A stretch of 64,000 bases of DNA. Source: Gracilaria gracilis. Taxonomy: Eukaryota; Rhodophyta; Florideophyceae; Gracilariales; Gracilariaceae. The notes under the pieces were generated by a model, which had not been told where the DNA came from, did no database searches, and saw only the letters and a list, made by a program, of their open reading frames with translations. A program made the translations under genes and the position numbers. This document shows positions 19,957 through 32,515 of this stretch, piece after piece. Within the stretch, counting starts at the first letter, position 1, and each line of letters opens with the position of its first letter. The stretch spans positions 372,001-436,000 of the forward strand of contig JARGSG010000202.1 in NCBI GenBank assembly GCA_030374805.1. The letters are read 5' to 3'.

Positions 19957-20806
19957 ATGGACATAGACAAAACACACAAGATACCAGAACTGGAAAGTTG
20001 CAATTACGCACCTTGGTACCTAGCCCTCCAAACTTACTCAGCAACAATCAACGTCACCATGCATCTCACAGAAGACCCAGCAGCACCAACAGCAGAACCA
20101 GAAATCATAGCATTCAACAACAAGCACAACCGCCTCTTATCAGCCATCCTGAGTAGTGTCCCGAACAACGTACTTGGACTCCTTCTCTTCCCACAGAAAC
20201 TCCAACCCCCCATGAACTCACCGAGAAAATCATCACATACATCAACCAATCAACGAAGGACGACCACCAGTTTCCCAAGACAGAGGCAGAGAGCATTACC
20301 CTCGACGAGAGCAAAGTCGGCTAATACCTACCGAACACATGAAGATACGACAGAAAACGATAGCAGCCCGCTACCCCGCAATTAAAGACGAGGAAACCAC
20401 CATCGACTTCATGATCGCAAGAATGAAGACCACCCTCACACTCACGCCGATACTAGGACATGTACTAGCCAACAAACCGAAAACCATCAGAGATTTTACA
20501 CACATATTCAAATCACTCCGCTCCCTCTGTCAGAAGACACTAACCCCGCAGCCTACATTCAGAACACAGCAGCAGCAAGGAATCACCAGGGATTACGGAC
20601 AGACACAGAACTACAGACAGTCGCAAAACTATAGAGCCCCACAACAGTACTATCAGCAACGCCCAGGCTACGGGCAGACCAGCTACGCACCTCCGAACTA
20701 TCAAGCCCCTACGAACAGCAAATCTGGCCGAAATCTGGCCGAAATGTGGCCGAAATATGGCCATTTAGCTCGAAAACTTGTGAGGACGTGTAACGAGCTA
20801 AGATAA
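19957..20806 (+). pseudogene. gag: Copia gag remnant
   Basis: Starts at an ATG with a copia gag-like opening (MDIDKTHKIPEL, then NYAPWYLALQTY). The frame breaks near 20215 and resumes at about 20339 as a helical segment ending in a Gln/Tyr-rich tail. The tail is cut by a foldback element inserted at 20709. The copia gag assignment rests on position before integrase and the typical 'L...NYxxWYLALQ' opening. Confidence 0.6.
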
Positions 20807-20995
20807 ACAACTTTTACTTTTCTTCTTATGGCCGAAATACGGCCGAAACGTGGCCCAAATATGGCCAAATTGTACACGTGTCAATGATCAAAAGTATTCA
20901 ATTTACCTATTCACACGTTTTCACAGGTTTTCGACCTAGATGGCCATATTTCGGTCACATTTCGGCCATATTTTGGCCAGATTTGCTGTTCGTAG
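20709..20995. mobile_element. 287-bp foldback/MITE-like element in copia gag
   Basis: The ends are inverted copies starting ctacgaacagcaaatctggc. The inverted similarity runs inward for about 95 bp on each side. The outer part of each arm contains three to four repeats of about 12 bp built on TGGCCGAAAT. There is no ORF. A clean target duplication is not visible (left flank aagccc, right flank cttaag). Confidence 0.75.
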
Positions 20996-21559
20996 CTTAA
21001 GCTCGCCGCATACTATTCAACCAACTTTGTACCTACCACAAGTCAATGGGCATACGCTGCAACCATACAGATGACCAATGCAGGGATCAAGAGCACCCGA
21101 AGAACCGCCAAGGAAAACCGCAGGCCAACTACCTCCAAGCCGGTCCCGCGCCCCAATACTACATGATGCCACAACCCGAGATCGCCCCACCCGCAGCACA
21201 GCAGCAGTAACACAACCCAGATCCCAACCCCGAAGCCGGCAACGAACCAAATGGTACGTTCATTCTTTGCAGTGGCGCTCACCGCACCCACACCACATCC
21301 CCCCATCCCACCATGCAACCAGTCCGAAACACCATACTGACCCAAACCGCCACACAGCAGCAGAGGCGATGCACGCACAGTGGAACGCTCATGCTCCGCA
21401 CGAACAGGCATAAAACAATCCGTACACACGCGGTGTCCAATAACTACCTGCGTCACAACCTGCTCTCATTGCAGGACCTTGCAACGAGATACGGTCTAGT
21501 AGCGTTCGCAGCCCACACTGGCTATGTGGTAAACATCAAAACCAACCCATCGACCCTTC

Positions 21560-22470
21560 TTGTTACAGCCCCATGGAAAAACAATCTCTACCAACTTTCA
21601 ACCAACCAACACCCCCACACCACAGCCAATACTGCACGCACCGTCCCACAAACCACCAGAAAGGCGAAAAAGCCACAACGAAGCAAAGCACACAAGACCA
21701 AATCCCCACGCCTCCCAAAAAAAGACCAAAGGAAGCAAACTCCCAAGCTCACCACAAATCACCCCACCATCACCATCAACGCCGAAGTGCAAACCAACAA
21801 CAGCCACGAAGGAGCTGCAGCAACTAACAAACCCAACCAACCGCCGGATGTCCAATATTCAACGCCATACACACGACTGGCACCTCCGACTAAACCATGC
21901 ACATCCACACAAAATCATCCTAACCGCAAACAGAGGACTAATACCAACAATGCCCAAGAACCTCCTCAAAAATGTGAAACTGACATGCAGCGCATGCCAC
22001 CACGGCAAACTAAGCCCCACATCACACAAACGGAAGCACCACACCCATCCAATAGGCGCATATGTGAGCTCCGACACATGTGGACCCGTCAAGCCCACCT
22101 AGACACACGGCAACAAACACATGCTCCTCATAGTATGCGCAGCCAGCAAATTTGTACTAGACCACTTCATCAAAGACCGCAAATAAATTCCCGCATACAT
22201 AGAAGACACACTCCAACACATCCGCCATCGCATGAAACACCCACTCCAGCACTTCAGGAGCGACAATGCCAAATATTACCTTTCCAACAAGATGCAGGCC
22301 ATATACAACAACCACGGACTAACGCACCACTCCCGTACGCCTCACCAACCGCAAGAAAATTGCAAAGCATAAAAACTGAACAGAACAATCATGGAGTCAA
22401 TCAGGCGATTACTCACAGCAGCAGGACTACCGGACAGCTTCTGGGAGGACGCAGCTCGAGACACCATATT
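21560..22470 (+). pseudogene. Copia integrase remnant
   Basis: The frame at 21560-22102 contains the copia integrase zinc finger: WHLRLNHAHP, later CSACHHGK, followed by VSSDTCGP with the first catalytic Asp. The next pieces, in other frames, carry FRSDNAKYY with the second Asp (near 22255) and a Gln-Glu-Asn block near 22350 where the catalytic Glu is expected. Stops and shifts make it non-functional. Confidence 0.75.
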
Positions 22471-23558
22471 TAAGTACAACCTCATGCACCACACCACCAC
22501 AAACACCTCACCATATCAGCAGTGGCACAACACGAAGCCACAAATCAAACACACATATACCTTTGGGCAACTAGGAACAATCCCAATATATGCACCGAAA
22601 AAGAAGCTGGAACCACGAGCACATCCAGCCAGATACATGTACGCCAAGAATCTCACCCAAATAGTAGTCTACGATCTCAGTAACCACCAGTACCAAACAA
22701 TCTGAGCCAGTTATTTCCATCCATACCACAGGGCCACAGATCCCACCAGCTCAAAAACAATAGCCTTCAAAGCGCACAGTCAGCCCAACCACACTATACC
22801 CACAGATATTGGAATCGAAACGCCGCCTCCAACCAACCCAGCACAAGCCCGCAACTACCCTCACCCCACACATTGGGGAAGAAGCACAAAACGATGAACT
22901 GGACAACCTGGACGAACACCGCAGCATCCAATGGCTCCTGAACACATTCACACCACTCAAAGGCACAGTCATACCTCTAATGATGGTATACCGCTACGAA
23001 CGCTCCGACGAAGGACACATCATCCAACGAAAGGCCCGCTGCAATCTCTGCGGCGACCTGATGAAACCAGGAATCCATTACGACCCGAAACACACCACCA
23101 CCTACACAGCCGACCGAACCACGCAGCGCATGCTCTTGGCATTACACGCCGCACACAACCTCCCCCTCGAGCACTTCGACATCAAATCCGCATATCTCTA
23201 CGAAAAATACATACACGAACGACCGGTCTACGTTAAGCAGATGCGAAGATTCGATGGCACACTCACCCACCAAAGCACATACGGCCGCCTCATAGGCAAC
23301 CTCTACGGATCACCACCAGCGGCATATTTTTACAACCATGGCCTGCAGACATTCCTTACATCCTTAGGTTATCGTAGCTCCGAACACGCCCCATGCCTCT
23401 ACACCAAAGCAGACAACGCCGGTTACACCATCGTCAGCACCACAATCGACGACTTCTTGGTGATGGGATCCACGCAAAGCCGAATAGACACACTCTACAA
23501 CCAACTCCTTACCAAGTACAAAGTGAAGCGTCTCGGCCCCCACCCACACGATTCCTGA
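22391..23558 (+). pseudogene. Copia integrase C-terminus and reverse transcriptase remnant
   Basis: The frame at 22391-22705 is the integrase-RT linker type (LLTAAGLPDSFWEDAA, later GQLGTIPIYAPKKK). The frame at 22809-23558 is RT: a hydrophilic start, FDIKSAYLYEKY near 23175 with a catalytic Asp, and a TTIDDFLVMGST block near 23440 replacing the usual YVDD. The frame is lost at 23558 near the RT/RNase H boundary. Confidence 0.8.
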
Positions 23559-23559
23559 A

Positions 23560-24421
23560 CTGGACCATCACCACAACCTCTGACAGTAAGCACATATCTC
23601 AGCCGGATGCAGTTGATGCCATACTAGCCCAAACGAACATGCAAAATTGCAATCCCACGACAACACCATACAACAACCTTAAAGTCCTAGATCAACAAAG
23701 GCAAGCAAAACAGCTTACATCCGCAGAAGCCACACGTTACCGCCAAATACTTGGTGAAATCAGGTATATCACCGACAGCACCCGTCCAGATATTTTATAC
23801 GCCACCCACAGGCTAGCTCAGCACATGGCACAGCCACAGCACCACCACCGAAATGCATTGAAATGTCTACCTCGATACTTAAAAGGAACCAAGGACTACG
23901 GGCTTCTATACAAGAAAAGCAGCCACACCGAAGACACGACTCCCTTATCCGTTTCCAGCGACGCGGACTTTGCCAACGAAGGCAATCGGAAATCTATCAC
24001 AGGAACAGTTCACACCGTATTCGGCACCCCAAGCACATGAAATTCGCGCAAGCAAAATATAGTAGCCCTTTCTACCACCGAGGCGGAATATATCGCCGCA
24101 ACGGACGCAACAAGGCACACAGCATGGTTACGGAAACTTCTGACGGACGCACGCAGCGAAGGCATCACCGCAACGAAGCACCACATTGACAACAGATCGG
24201 CAGTCCTTATCGCGCAGAACCAGGCACAAACTAAACAACGAGAGTATATCGACATCCACCACCATTTTCTTCACCACCATATCGCCAGCAACAACATCAC
24301 CGTTCACCGTATACCTACTGCGGATATGAAGGCTGACATATTTACCAAACCCCTGCACCATGACCGCTTTGTATACCTCCGCATCCAACTCTGCATCACC
24401 CCGCGACCAGAGCAAAAATGA
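23560..24421 (+). pseudogene. Copia RNase H remnant
   Basis: The segment from 23560 continues RT. Around 23950-24020 the RNase H block SSDADFANEGNRKSITG appears. After a frame change come ALSTTEAEYIAATDA (near 24070) and the typical terminal block DIFTKPLHHDRF (near 24335). Frames are broken, but the order is that of copia pol. Confidence 0.75.
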
Positions 24422-24439
24422 GCTGCACCAACCGGGGAC

Positions 24440-24774
24440 TGTCAAGCAACAGAACTCTTGCTGCACGACATTTTTGAACTTTCAAACAGCATTACAGTGA
24501 AAGAGCGCAGTACATAAACGTAGCGACGACGACGAGAGAAGAATAAAACGAGTCAGGGCTTTCCACTCACATTATTCTCAATAGTACTCCAATTCAGACT
24601 AAACAGGTTTCATTTGAAAGTGAATTGTTCCAGCTACCATCTACGCATGTTTCACCTGGAACGACGAAGAACTTCTAGAGCAAGATAGAATCTTCTAGAC
24701 CGCTCCATACGGTGTCAGAAAACGCGATAAATATAATTCCATACTCTTGTTCTGCACGCTTCAGTTCAACAACA
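24440..24774 (+). repeat. Probable 3' LTR of the copia element
   Basis: A purine-rich stretch ending at 24439 is followed by TGTCAAGCAACAG. A TATA-like ATAAATATAA lies near 24725. The right end is uncertain; 24774 is a plausible CA end. No second copy is present to confirm it. Confidence 0.45.
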
Positions 24775-24845
24775 GCTCATACATTTATTAAAACAATAGT
24801 TCTTCTTGAGCTCGCAAAAATCATACAAAAGATACGTCCATAACA

Positions 24846-25268
24846 ATGTACTTAGCCATATTAGCCTTGTGCACAAGTCCAATCAAGTCTGTAAAACAAG
24901 ATTTCCACACTAACCTTAATATCCATTCTGTTGCCCCGGGAGATAAAGAGCAGCACGATTACCAGCTATACAACGGCACCAATATCTACAGGCCTACAAC
25001 GTTACTTCAAGGTGTTGCATCAAAGATTCAAGCCGCCAACCAAGCTCAGTTGGACGAGAAAGCTACGCTGCGACCTCTTTCTGTATTGCCCCGCTTTTTT
25101 CCATGGCTTAACACCAACAACACAGCAAAAGCATTAAAATTTAGACCCTTAAAAGTGACGATACGCACTTTATTGCTTCAAAAGATGCGCTCTCGTTCAA
25201 TAAAATACCTTCCAAACGTGCACAACGTATTGATTAGAGCAAGTCTATCAATCGAGCTAAAAAGCTAA
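24846..25268 (+). CDS. Unassigned 140-codon ORF
   Basis: ATG at 24846, stop at 25266-25268. I do not recognise the product. The first residues (MYLAILALCTSP) are hydrophobic and could be a short signal peptide. The rest is rich in Asn, Thr, Leu and Lys with no Cys cluster. It lies between the copia LTR and the pogo-like element and is not part of either by similarity. It may be a small host gene or chance; the codon pattern gives no strong support. Confidence 0.3.
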   Translation: MYLAILALCTSPIKSVKQDFHTNLNIHSVAPGDKEQHDYQLYNGTNIYRPTTLLQGVASKIQAANQAQLDEKATLRPLSVLPRFFPWLNTNNTAKALKFRPLKVTIRTLLLQKMRSRSIKYLPNVHNVLIRASLSIELKS

Positions 25269-25400
25269 AATGCCAAATGTATAGCTTTTAATGGCGAAGT
25301 AGCATGAGTATCAGAGCATCTATGCCAATAAAGTCAAAAACCGGAATCCAAAAACACCAAAATCCTAAATACAATTTGGTTTAACGCACTGCACCCCTAT

Positions 25401-27499
25401 CAGTACAGGTGATCACTGTTATTAGTGTGGGCCACACTAATTCGGAATGGTCAAATTTCGAGCACCTCACAGAAAATAGTGTGGCCCACACTATTTTGGA
25501 ATCCACACTAATAATAGTATGGTTTAATTAGTGTGGGCCACACTATTCACAAGTCACCTAAATAATGTGGGCTTCAGATCTCCGGTTGCGCAGCCTCACC
25601 AACAACCTGCCCCTCAAAATTGGTGCAATACTTGCTGAGAATAGCCTGAAGCTCAGGGAGTAGCTGTCGCTCTTCCTACTGACCTTTAAGATTTAAAGCC
25701 ATACCACATCGAATCATGAATTTCCTTGCGTAGGTCACTCCATCTTTATCCCTCTGCAAACTCACAGCACGAACTGACTTTGCCGCCAGTTTCAAGAAAT
25801 GCCGCTTCCCCGGATTTGTAAGCTTTCCAGAGGCCTTCACACCATCCGACCACAAACCACGATCTAACACATTAATGCATTCACCTTAAAGTCATCCCTC
25901 TCATTGCGCTAGTATGTCTTCAACTTTTGAATGACAAAACTGTCTGCAGGTTGAACAAGATTAGTTGCGTTGCAGGGGAAAAACCTTATCTCAGTGTTAT
26001 TTGTCAACAGCGCTTCTTTCACTTGATCTGTGAGTTGGTGCGTGCTGACGTTGCCCATGTACAACACACGCTCTCTACCATCCAGCAATGGGCTGAGAAT
26101 TCGTTTCTCCTTCACCCATTGCAGAAATACGCGCCTGTTTATCGACGCTTTCGGACCCGTCCGGCAGGTTACACTAGAGACATCGTCGGCAAGGCCACGA
26201 ATAGGATATTTCCTATCAGCATTCTTGAATATCATCATTGGAATTTCCACCCGCGCATTCGGTCCGCCACTTATGAAGACCATCATAGTCATGCCGTCAT
26301 CCTCATAAAGGACATCTGCGTAGCGAAAATGAGTATCTTCGATTAATGCAATTGTCTTATGGTTATCCATATTTATGCAAAAATGAGTCTCGTCAGCGTT
26401 GAAGACGTCTTCCTCCAGCAGGAATTTGTTTTGAAACTCACGAGCAAGCTGACCGAGATGATACGCAACCTTTCTTTCAATTGGTTCCTGCTTTTTCGGC
26501 GACACCATCAGCTTCCCACATTGAGATCGGCTAACACTCTGTGACCTTTCCATGAAGGCCTGTACCCATTGCGGCGTAATTCGGTCTTTTATCATATTCT
26601 CACTGTTGGGATCAATCATGTTGTGGTAATATTCACCTTCCGGTTTGCCGGCGATGAGATTTAAGGTGAGACGGCGAAGCAAACGGGCATTGAATTTCAT
26701 CCCCATCTTACGCATACGGTTGAATTCATTGAAGAGATCCCGCGGCAATGCAGCAACCCATGCTGTAACTTTACGTCCCCTGCCAGTTCTGGTTTTGCGA
26801 TAATGCCCCCGAGAGTCCATGCTTGGTGTGCTTGACGAAAGAAAAATGACTTTCTTTGGATACCCTGTTATGACCGCTGACTAGCTGTTCTCTTTCTTTC
26901 CAGTACCTGTTTCCTCGTTGGAAGTTCGCTTTTTTATTTCCTCTGAATAAGAGAGGGAAGTGCTTAATTGCACGTGAGACTACATGCTTTGGACCTTGTG
27001 ATTCTGCGTTCTGGATCATCCAATTCGCGATGCAGACCTTTTGGGTGTTTGTGAGAACATTTTGTGCTACTCTTGTTCTTTGATCTGGCTGCGAGGTGTC
27101 TAGCTGTTGGGTAGAATACTCTGCAGTAGGTGTATCGTGATTCGGGGGGCTTCGTTGAGAGGTAATGGGGAGCTCTACTGAGTTTTGGTTTGGATGTGTG
27201 TGCGAGAATGCGCTCAGTATGGGGGAGGCGAGGAGGGACATCTTGTTCGCTGCTGAGTCAGCAGTGCTGAATGTCTCCATTGAGCTTGGGTAAAACTTAA
27301 GATAGAAAGGAGAGAGCAATTACATTTTTGCCCAGCCAAATGGCGCCTAAACAGTTTGAAAGGCCTCATATATGATCTGTCACCCACACTATTAGCGTGA
27401 GCCGATCGAAAGTCGACACATATATTTGTGTGGGCCACACTAAATAGTATTTCTACACTATTTTTGAAACCACACTAATAACAGTGGTCACCTGTACTG
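25401..27499 (-). mobile_element. pogo-like DNA transposon with terminal inverted repeats
   Basis: A 30-bp inverted repeat starts CAGTACAGGT at 25401 and ends ACCTGTACTG at 27499, with one mismatch. Subterminal 13-bp palindromes GTGTGGGCCACAC occur at 25425, 25479 (CCC variant), 25531 and 27428 and may be transposase sites. The body encodes a DDE transposase on the minus strand. A clear TA duplication is not visible. Confidence 0.85.
25676..27319 (-). pseudogene. pogo/Tigger-type DDE transposase, frameshifted
   Basis: The N-terminal frame 27319-26771 has a Ser/Thr/Pro-rich start and then a helical DNA-binding region. A frame change near 26800 leads to the 303-codon frame 26820-25909. This holds the DDE core: FNADETHF near residue 142 (first Asp), MGNVSTHQ near 253 where the second Asp of a DNxxxH-type motif seems changed to Gly, and LVQPADSFVIQKLK near the end (third Asp). 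A further frame, 25870-25676, looks like the C-terminus (WSDGVKASGKL). Lack of the second Asp and the frame breaks suggest inactivity. Confidence 0.75.
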
Positions 27500-28150
27500 T
27501 CTAAACCCAAAACAGTGGCCACATGTCTTTTGTATATAGAGATCATGCGTAAAGCCCCTTTCCATTTTATAGCCTCCTTGTGAACTCTTTTTTGCTCAAA
27601 ATGACGAATACATCTTCCAACAAATTTCAAAAATTTTCTGGCGACAAAAATGAACAGAACGCTACGTAATGTACATTTTCATTGATTGCCCTTTTTTAGT
27701 TTCAAATTTGTCAGCATTAGCACATAATAAAAGGAAATCATGCAGCTCAACGAGTTATAGAGATGAATTTCAATGGTTCTCAAATTATCTTACTGTTTTT
27801 CTTGTATATCTATTCTCCGAACTTCGTAAAATGTTCCGTATACCACTCCAAATCTACTAAATATTCCACGAAGAGCTCGTAGCATTTTAACCAAAACTTT
27901 TGCAACAAACAACCAGGTGTAAAAATCTGGGACATGATTTCATAAAATGTTATTATGACTACACTCTAATAACACGCAATCGGTTTTTCTTTTGACCACA
28001 TAGATGACATGGTCAAATTATATGCGGAAATTCATTGCATGTATTTCACAACTGTTCTTAAAAACATAAACAATTAATTTTGGCCTGCATGTTTCAACCG
28101 AGAGCCAACCATCTTTAAAATAAAAATATATTGAAGAACAGTATGCTATT
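27500..28150. other. AT-rich spacer, no gene seen
   Basis: AT-rich sequence with T- and A-runs. The only ORF is short (27669-27860) with no recognisable features. Confidence 0.5.
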
Positions 28151-28640
28151 GTGGTATTCCGTGGGTGCGTTTGTTGCATCGATTCCTTGCGATTTCATTG
28201 GAAACAGTTTCCAAAAGCCGTGAGGAATCTGTATCATAACCACAAAGACGGAAAACGTGTCAAAATAAGCTGCACAACTCTCTTCGATCCCAATCTAGAT
28301 TGCTCGCACTGGTATCCTGGTTGGTTTAGAACTAACAATGACATCACTTTAGTCAACAAAAGCCGACCGTTCATCTGTATTCTCTCAAGAAGACGTAGAA
28401 TGTTGACGTGCAAAGCCCTCTTTGAAGGATATTCTGGCACTTGGTTGCTTTTCCGACTTTTATGTAGGTGCAGTGTATGACTACATAACAAACCACCATC
28501 AAACCCCTTCGGAAAATTTTAATTCCTCACGTCATAAAAGAAGCGTTAAAGGGCATTTCTGCGACACAGGGTTCTTCGTCCATCATAAAACCAAAACCAT
28601 ATATGCCTTTCCACTAAAACTATTGACTCCAGTCGTCTGA
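28151..28640 (+). pseudogene. PIF/Harbinger transposase fragment
   Basis: The first frame carries GCVCCIDSLRFHWKQFP, matching the Harbinger block with the first catalytic Asp (GxxDxxHxxW type). It is followed by a conserved run ending in NNDITLVNKSRPF, which corresponds to the LNDINVLxRSP region. The frame then shifts. The second Asp and Glu blocks are not found, so this is a partial relic. Confidence 0.65.
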
Positions 28641-29167
28641 TATTCAAGTGCGCAAAACAAAGCCAGTGTCCGCACATCCCATTTCAAACAACCGAGAAAT
28701 CATTTGAAGCGAACACACGCAAAAACGTGATCAAGAGGTTTTCTCCTTTTGTGCCGAAACAGGAACGACATATTTTGACCTCACACAACCGACCTAGTCA
28801 TCCAACCAACGCCATTGCCAACCGCTATTACCGTCAGTTGTTGCGCAAATTCAACTTAGAGCGCAGCAAAACCACCCCAAACCCTCGTCATCGCACGCCT
28901 AACCAGCATAATACTCTGCCTCTCTCCCGCTGCACAACAAAAATGTCAAACGACACAGTGTGTTGTCACAATTCAGTATGGAAGACTATGGTCTTCTTTT
29001 TCATTAGAATTGAGCGAGCAGAACCAGAATCACTACCAGTACACGTACTATCATGAAACTCTTCCTCTTCCGTTCAACCTCTATATAAGACGCAATTCGA
29101 GGGAATTACAATGCAATCTTCATCGCACCTAACCAAGAAAGACGGCGCCAACAACACTCCTTGAATA
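28641..29167. other. Upstream region of the second pogo-like gene
   Basis: A Pro/Arg-rich ORF (28727-29056) has no recognisable identity. A good TATA box, CTATATAAGA, lies at about 29081-29090, some 80 bases before the ATG at 29168, so it may be the promoter of that transposase gene. Confidence 0.4.
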
Positions 29168-30872
29168 ATGTCTAATGAACTGACCATTGCTGAAGTCCAC
29201 AAAAATCTACGACTTGCTGTGTACGAGAAGTATGAGCAGAAGAGTAGTTTCCTTGAACTTCAAACGAAGTACACCGTTTCAGAATGGCGTCTGGGTAAGG
29301 CCTACAGAGACTGGGTGATGACCTATCCAGAGGCACAGCCAGCACACTACACTAAGGTGATTCTTTCTTATCGAGAAGCCGGCCGCCCGACTGCACTCAC
29401 GCATAAAGAGGAGAATAGTATCGTCCAGGCCGTGGAATATTTCTGCGAGAACAACACACCACTAACCAAAGTCGGCATATGGGCCTTGTTCAGACCTACT
29501 TCTCCTCTCTTTTGGAGGAGAGGCAGCTTCGGATTGGATTCAAAACCAATCTTCTTTCGTTGGGGTGGCTTGACCGCTTCATAATGAGACACAAGCTTCA
29601 GTATATGCCATTCCGCATTGTGGAGAATGACCTGGGGGAAATAGCCCCTGAGAAGATTGCAAGGCACTTTGCTCTGCTTGAGGGCCTCATCGACCGCTAT
29701 TGCATTGTTTTGTTGTTGATCCTCGTCTTATCTTCAATTTGGATGAATCCGGGGTGTCAGTGAGCAAGATTCTAAGCCGCAGTCTTCGCAAAGGTGTAGA
29801 AAGCAAGAACGCGGTGCTCATTCATATATGTGTGAAGGTCAGAGGTGCAAATGACCGCGTCACTGTCATGCCAGTCGTGTCGGCGGACGGGAGGGCGTGG
29901 AAGCCGGTGGTGGTATTCTGGAGCAAACGCGCGCATTATCTATTTCTGAACGGTACACTTCAAACTTTGCACGGCTTTCTTCCGCCCTGCTATCTCTACC
30001 AAAGAAACATTCCAGGTGTAGATCGAGCGATATTTTTCGACTGGGCGCAGGAGTTTGTGAAGGAGACTGAAGAGCTTAGAAAGAACGGAAAGCATCTCCT
30101 GGTTCTTCTCGATGGTTACGCTGGTCATCTGGAGTACCGCACGCTACAACTTCTAAAAGACATCCGTGTTATTGTGATTGCACTTCCATCGCACACGAGC
30201 CACATACTCCAGCCACTGGATTTGTGTGTCTTTCGAACTTATAAATCTTTCGTACAACAAGAGGTTCACCGTTTGTCGCGGAACAGGTCGGTGCTGGATG
30301 TTTTTGACGTGGCCGTTGCTGTGACAACGGCATTGTCGGAATTGCCTGTCAACGCCAACATCCGCAGTGGGTTTCGCAGAACTGGAAATGGGAACTATAA
30401 GAAGGGCTATCCGTGCCTGTCAGTAGTTGAAGACTCGTTGTTCTTGCAGGAACGAAAAGGCGACAATGAACTTACCATGTTGGCCTTGGTAGACCGCTTT
30501 CGGACGAACCAACGTTCGTCGGTGAATGAAAGTGAAATTGCTGAGTCAGGTACTGTGATGGTGACCACGGAACACCGTCGTCATCTTACGGCGGAAAATG
30601 TATTGGCAGCACTCAGAGCAAGAACAAATAGCTCTAGTTGCTTTGAAAACGCTGCTGACGTACGTCGTCTCGTTGAGCTTGTGCCTCATCGCGACTCATT
30701 GTTTCAGCATCTTAGAACTACCCGGGTGGAGCGTCGTCGTGCGACTGCATCGAGGGCTGCTCGCAACCAAGCGGACGAAGCCATGATTGGTTTCTACGGT
30801 GTCGGAGACGATGCAGACGGAGATAATGGTGAGAGTGTTGTTGGGCAGAGGGACTTGGTCTGGGATGCGTAG
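29168..30872 (+). pseudogene. pogo/Tigger-type DDE transposase, near intact but twice frameshifted
   Basis: The N-terminal frame 29168 to about 29477 has a helix-turn-helix-like region. It shifts into 29479-29710 (the linker, GWLDRFIMRHKLQYMP) and then into 29700-30872. The last frame has the catalytic core complete: IFNLDESGV (first Asp, near 29735), VLLDGYAGHLEYRTL (second Asp, near 30105) and ILQPLDLCVFRTYKS (third Asp, near 30215), followed by a long C-terminal tail. Both shifts are small and could be indels, tiny introns or sequence errors. It differs clearly from the element at 25401-27499. I could not find its inverted repeats. Confidence 0.8.
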
Positions 30873-31213
30873 TGGCGTTTATTGTGGGTTATGAGTTTAT
30901 GTGCGCCTTGTAGTGTTTGTTTGACGTTTTGCCATTTGAGTTTTCTGCGTTTTGATAGTGTTTGGGATAGTTGTGTAAAAGAAGAACTACTCAGTAGGTT
31001 CAGATTGGTGCACCATATTCTGCGCCACAGAGAACAGCCGACAGTTTCCGCTCTTTAGAAAACGAGGCAGAGAAGAATTTGGGCAAAGGATCGTCAAGAT
31101 CTACTTAGAGTAAGGCAGAACACCCGATATTTTTACCTTTTGCGAGGGGTTTGATGGCGTTCTATTACTTTAATTACTACCGTGTACTGGACACATGTGA
31201 CACGGTAAGTTAG
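30873..31213. other. Spacer before E3, no gene seen
   Basis: AT-rich sequence after the transposase stop. It contains no ORF of interest and no obvious inverted repeat partner for the pogo-like gene. Confidence 0.4.
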
Positions 31214-32515
31214 GTGTAGTACACTGAGACCTCAGTGGGTTGGTGCCACGGGGGCCTACCTATGTCACTTGCTGGCTGCTCTGCACCCAATTGGTATTCT
31301 TTATTTTATATTTCATAATTTCTAATTTGTACTTTAGTTTAGCTTAGCATGGCTGGCTTACGAAGGTAGGTCATGGGCGCAGCTGATGACGTCATGCCCA
31401 CTCGGTAGATCGGCGTCAATGCACCTTGTATATATTTTGGTGCACCTCGCCTTCCCCTCGTGTATTGTAAAGTGAGGCACGATTAGGGCAGTAACTTTAC
31501 TATCTTGGTTGAAGAGTAACGGGTTCTCGCGGAGTTCACCGCGGATGCGAGTCATATGGAGCATGAATGAGCTACACCTCAGGGAAGGGATTTATGACTA
31601 GTTTGTCAACCCATGGTTCATGGTGGAAGGACCCCAATTGGTATTGGTTATGAGTTCCATGGCGTTGAGTAGGATAATACACGTGTACGTGTGCGAACCG
31701 CCGTTCTTGGTGATACATTAGATTATTTATATCTATCTATTTACTTAGTTATCACACTACTGTGCAGCACTGCCAACTACCACTACTTAGGTGTGTGAGC
31801 TCGGGCAGTCTTGGTCAAGTAAACACGAACAAGCGGGTGTTCGGCTCTGACAAAGGAATTTCTGGTGCACGATATCCTCCTTGCGGAGAGTCCGATCCTT
31901 GAGTAGGACTAGTCATCCACCTCTTGAAGCCAACAGCACGACTTGCCGCCCATAGTGCGTGCGTACGCAGTTTTTCTATACTGTTTTTGTCGCTGTTTAA
32001 CAGGTTTCGCTCACCCCGACTATCGGTGTTGCTTGTTTACCCTTGCCCCATTTGCCTTAAATGGTCTCGCTTTTGGCGGTCCACGGTACCACTCCTGCGA
32101 GGATCATCTACCTTGGGTGACTTCATCCTCTACCCCACATTTTATCTCTCCAATCCCGACTCCTCAGCTCCCTGCCACCCTCGCTACGCTCGGCGAGACG
32201 GTGTGTCCTCGTCTTACACCCGGTTCACGCACGCGACCCCACCTGGGAGGAAGATACCGAACGTCTTCGTGTGTTTCTCCCCTCTGGGTTTGCACTAGAT
32301 TGGTTACATGCTACTCTACTACTATTCAGGTTTTACCGCGCGTCGAAGTCTACTACCGTACGCCTGCACAGTCTAGACTATTTGCCCCGTCGTTTGCCCC
32401 TGCGGGTTTCAAGTGCCCTACTACCATATCGGTTGTGTGTTTTCCTCTCTAGGTTGAGCCCTTGCGCGCTCCCTCCAATAGGCGGACCCCATACCTTATC
32501 GGTTTTTGTACGACA
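31214..32515 (+). repeat. 5' LTR of E3
   Basis: Starts TGTAGTACACTG and ends GTACGACA directly before the primer site; the outer eight bases are inverted with one mismatch. The start resembles that of E1 and E2. A TATA-like TATATATT lies near 31431. ORFs inside (31924-32452) are not supported as genes. The left edge is inferred without a second copy. Confidence 0.55.

Larger units (their letters stand above)
19814..24774 (+). mobile_element. Degraded Ty1/copia retrotransposon, 5' LTR missing
   Basis: On the plus strand, broken gag, integrase, RT and RNase H pieces follow in the copia order (integrase before RT). A likely 3' LTR starts at 24440. No 5' LTR is seen; the element abuts the E2 LTR at 19813, suggesting truncation or insertion of E2 there. 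Coding pieces are in several frames with many stops. Confidence 0.8.
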
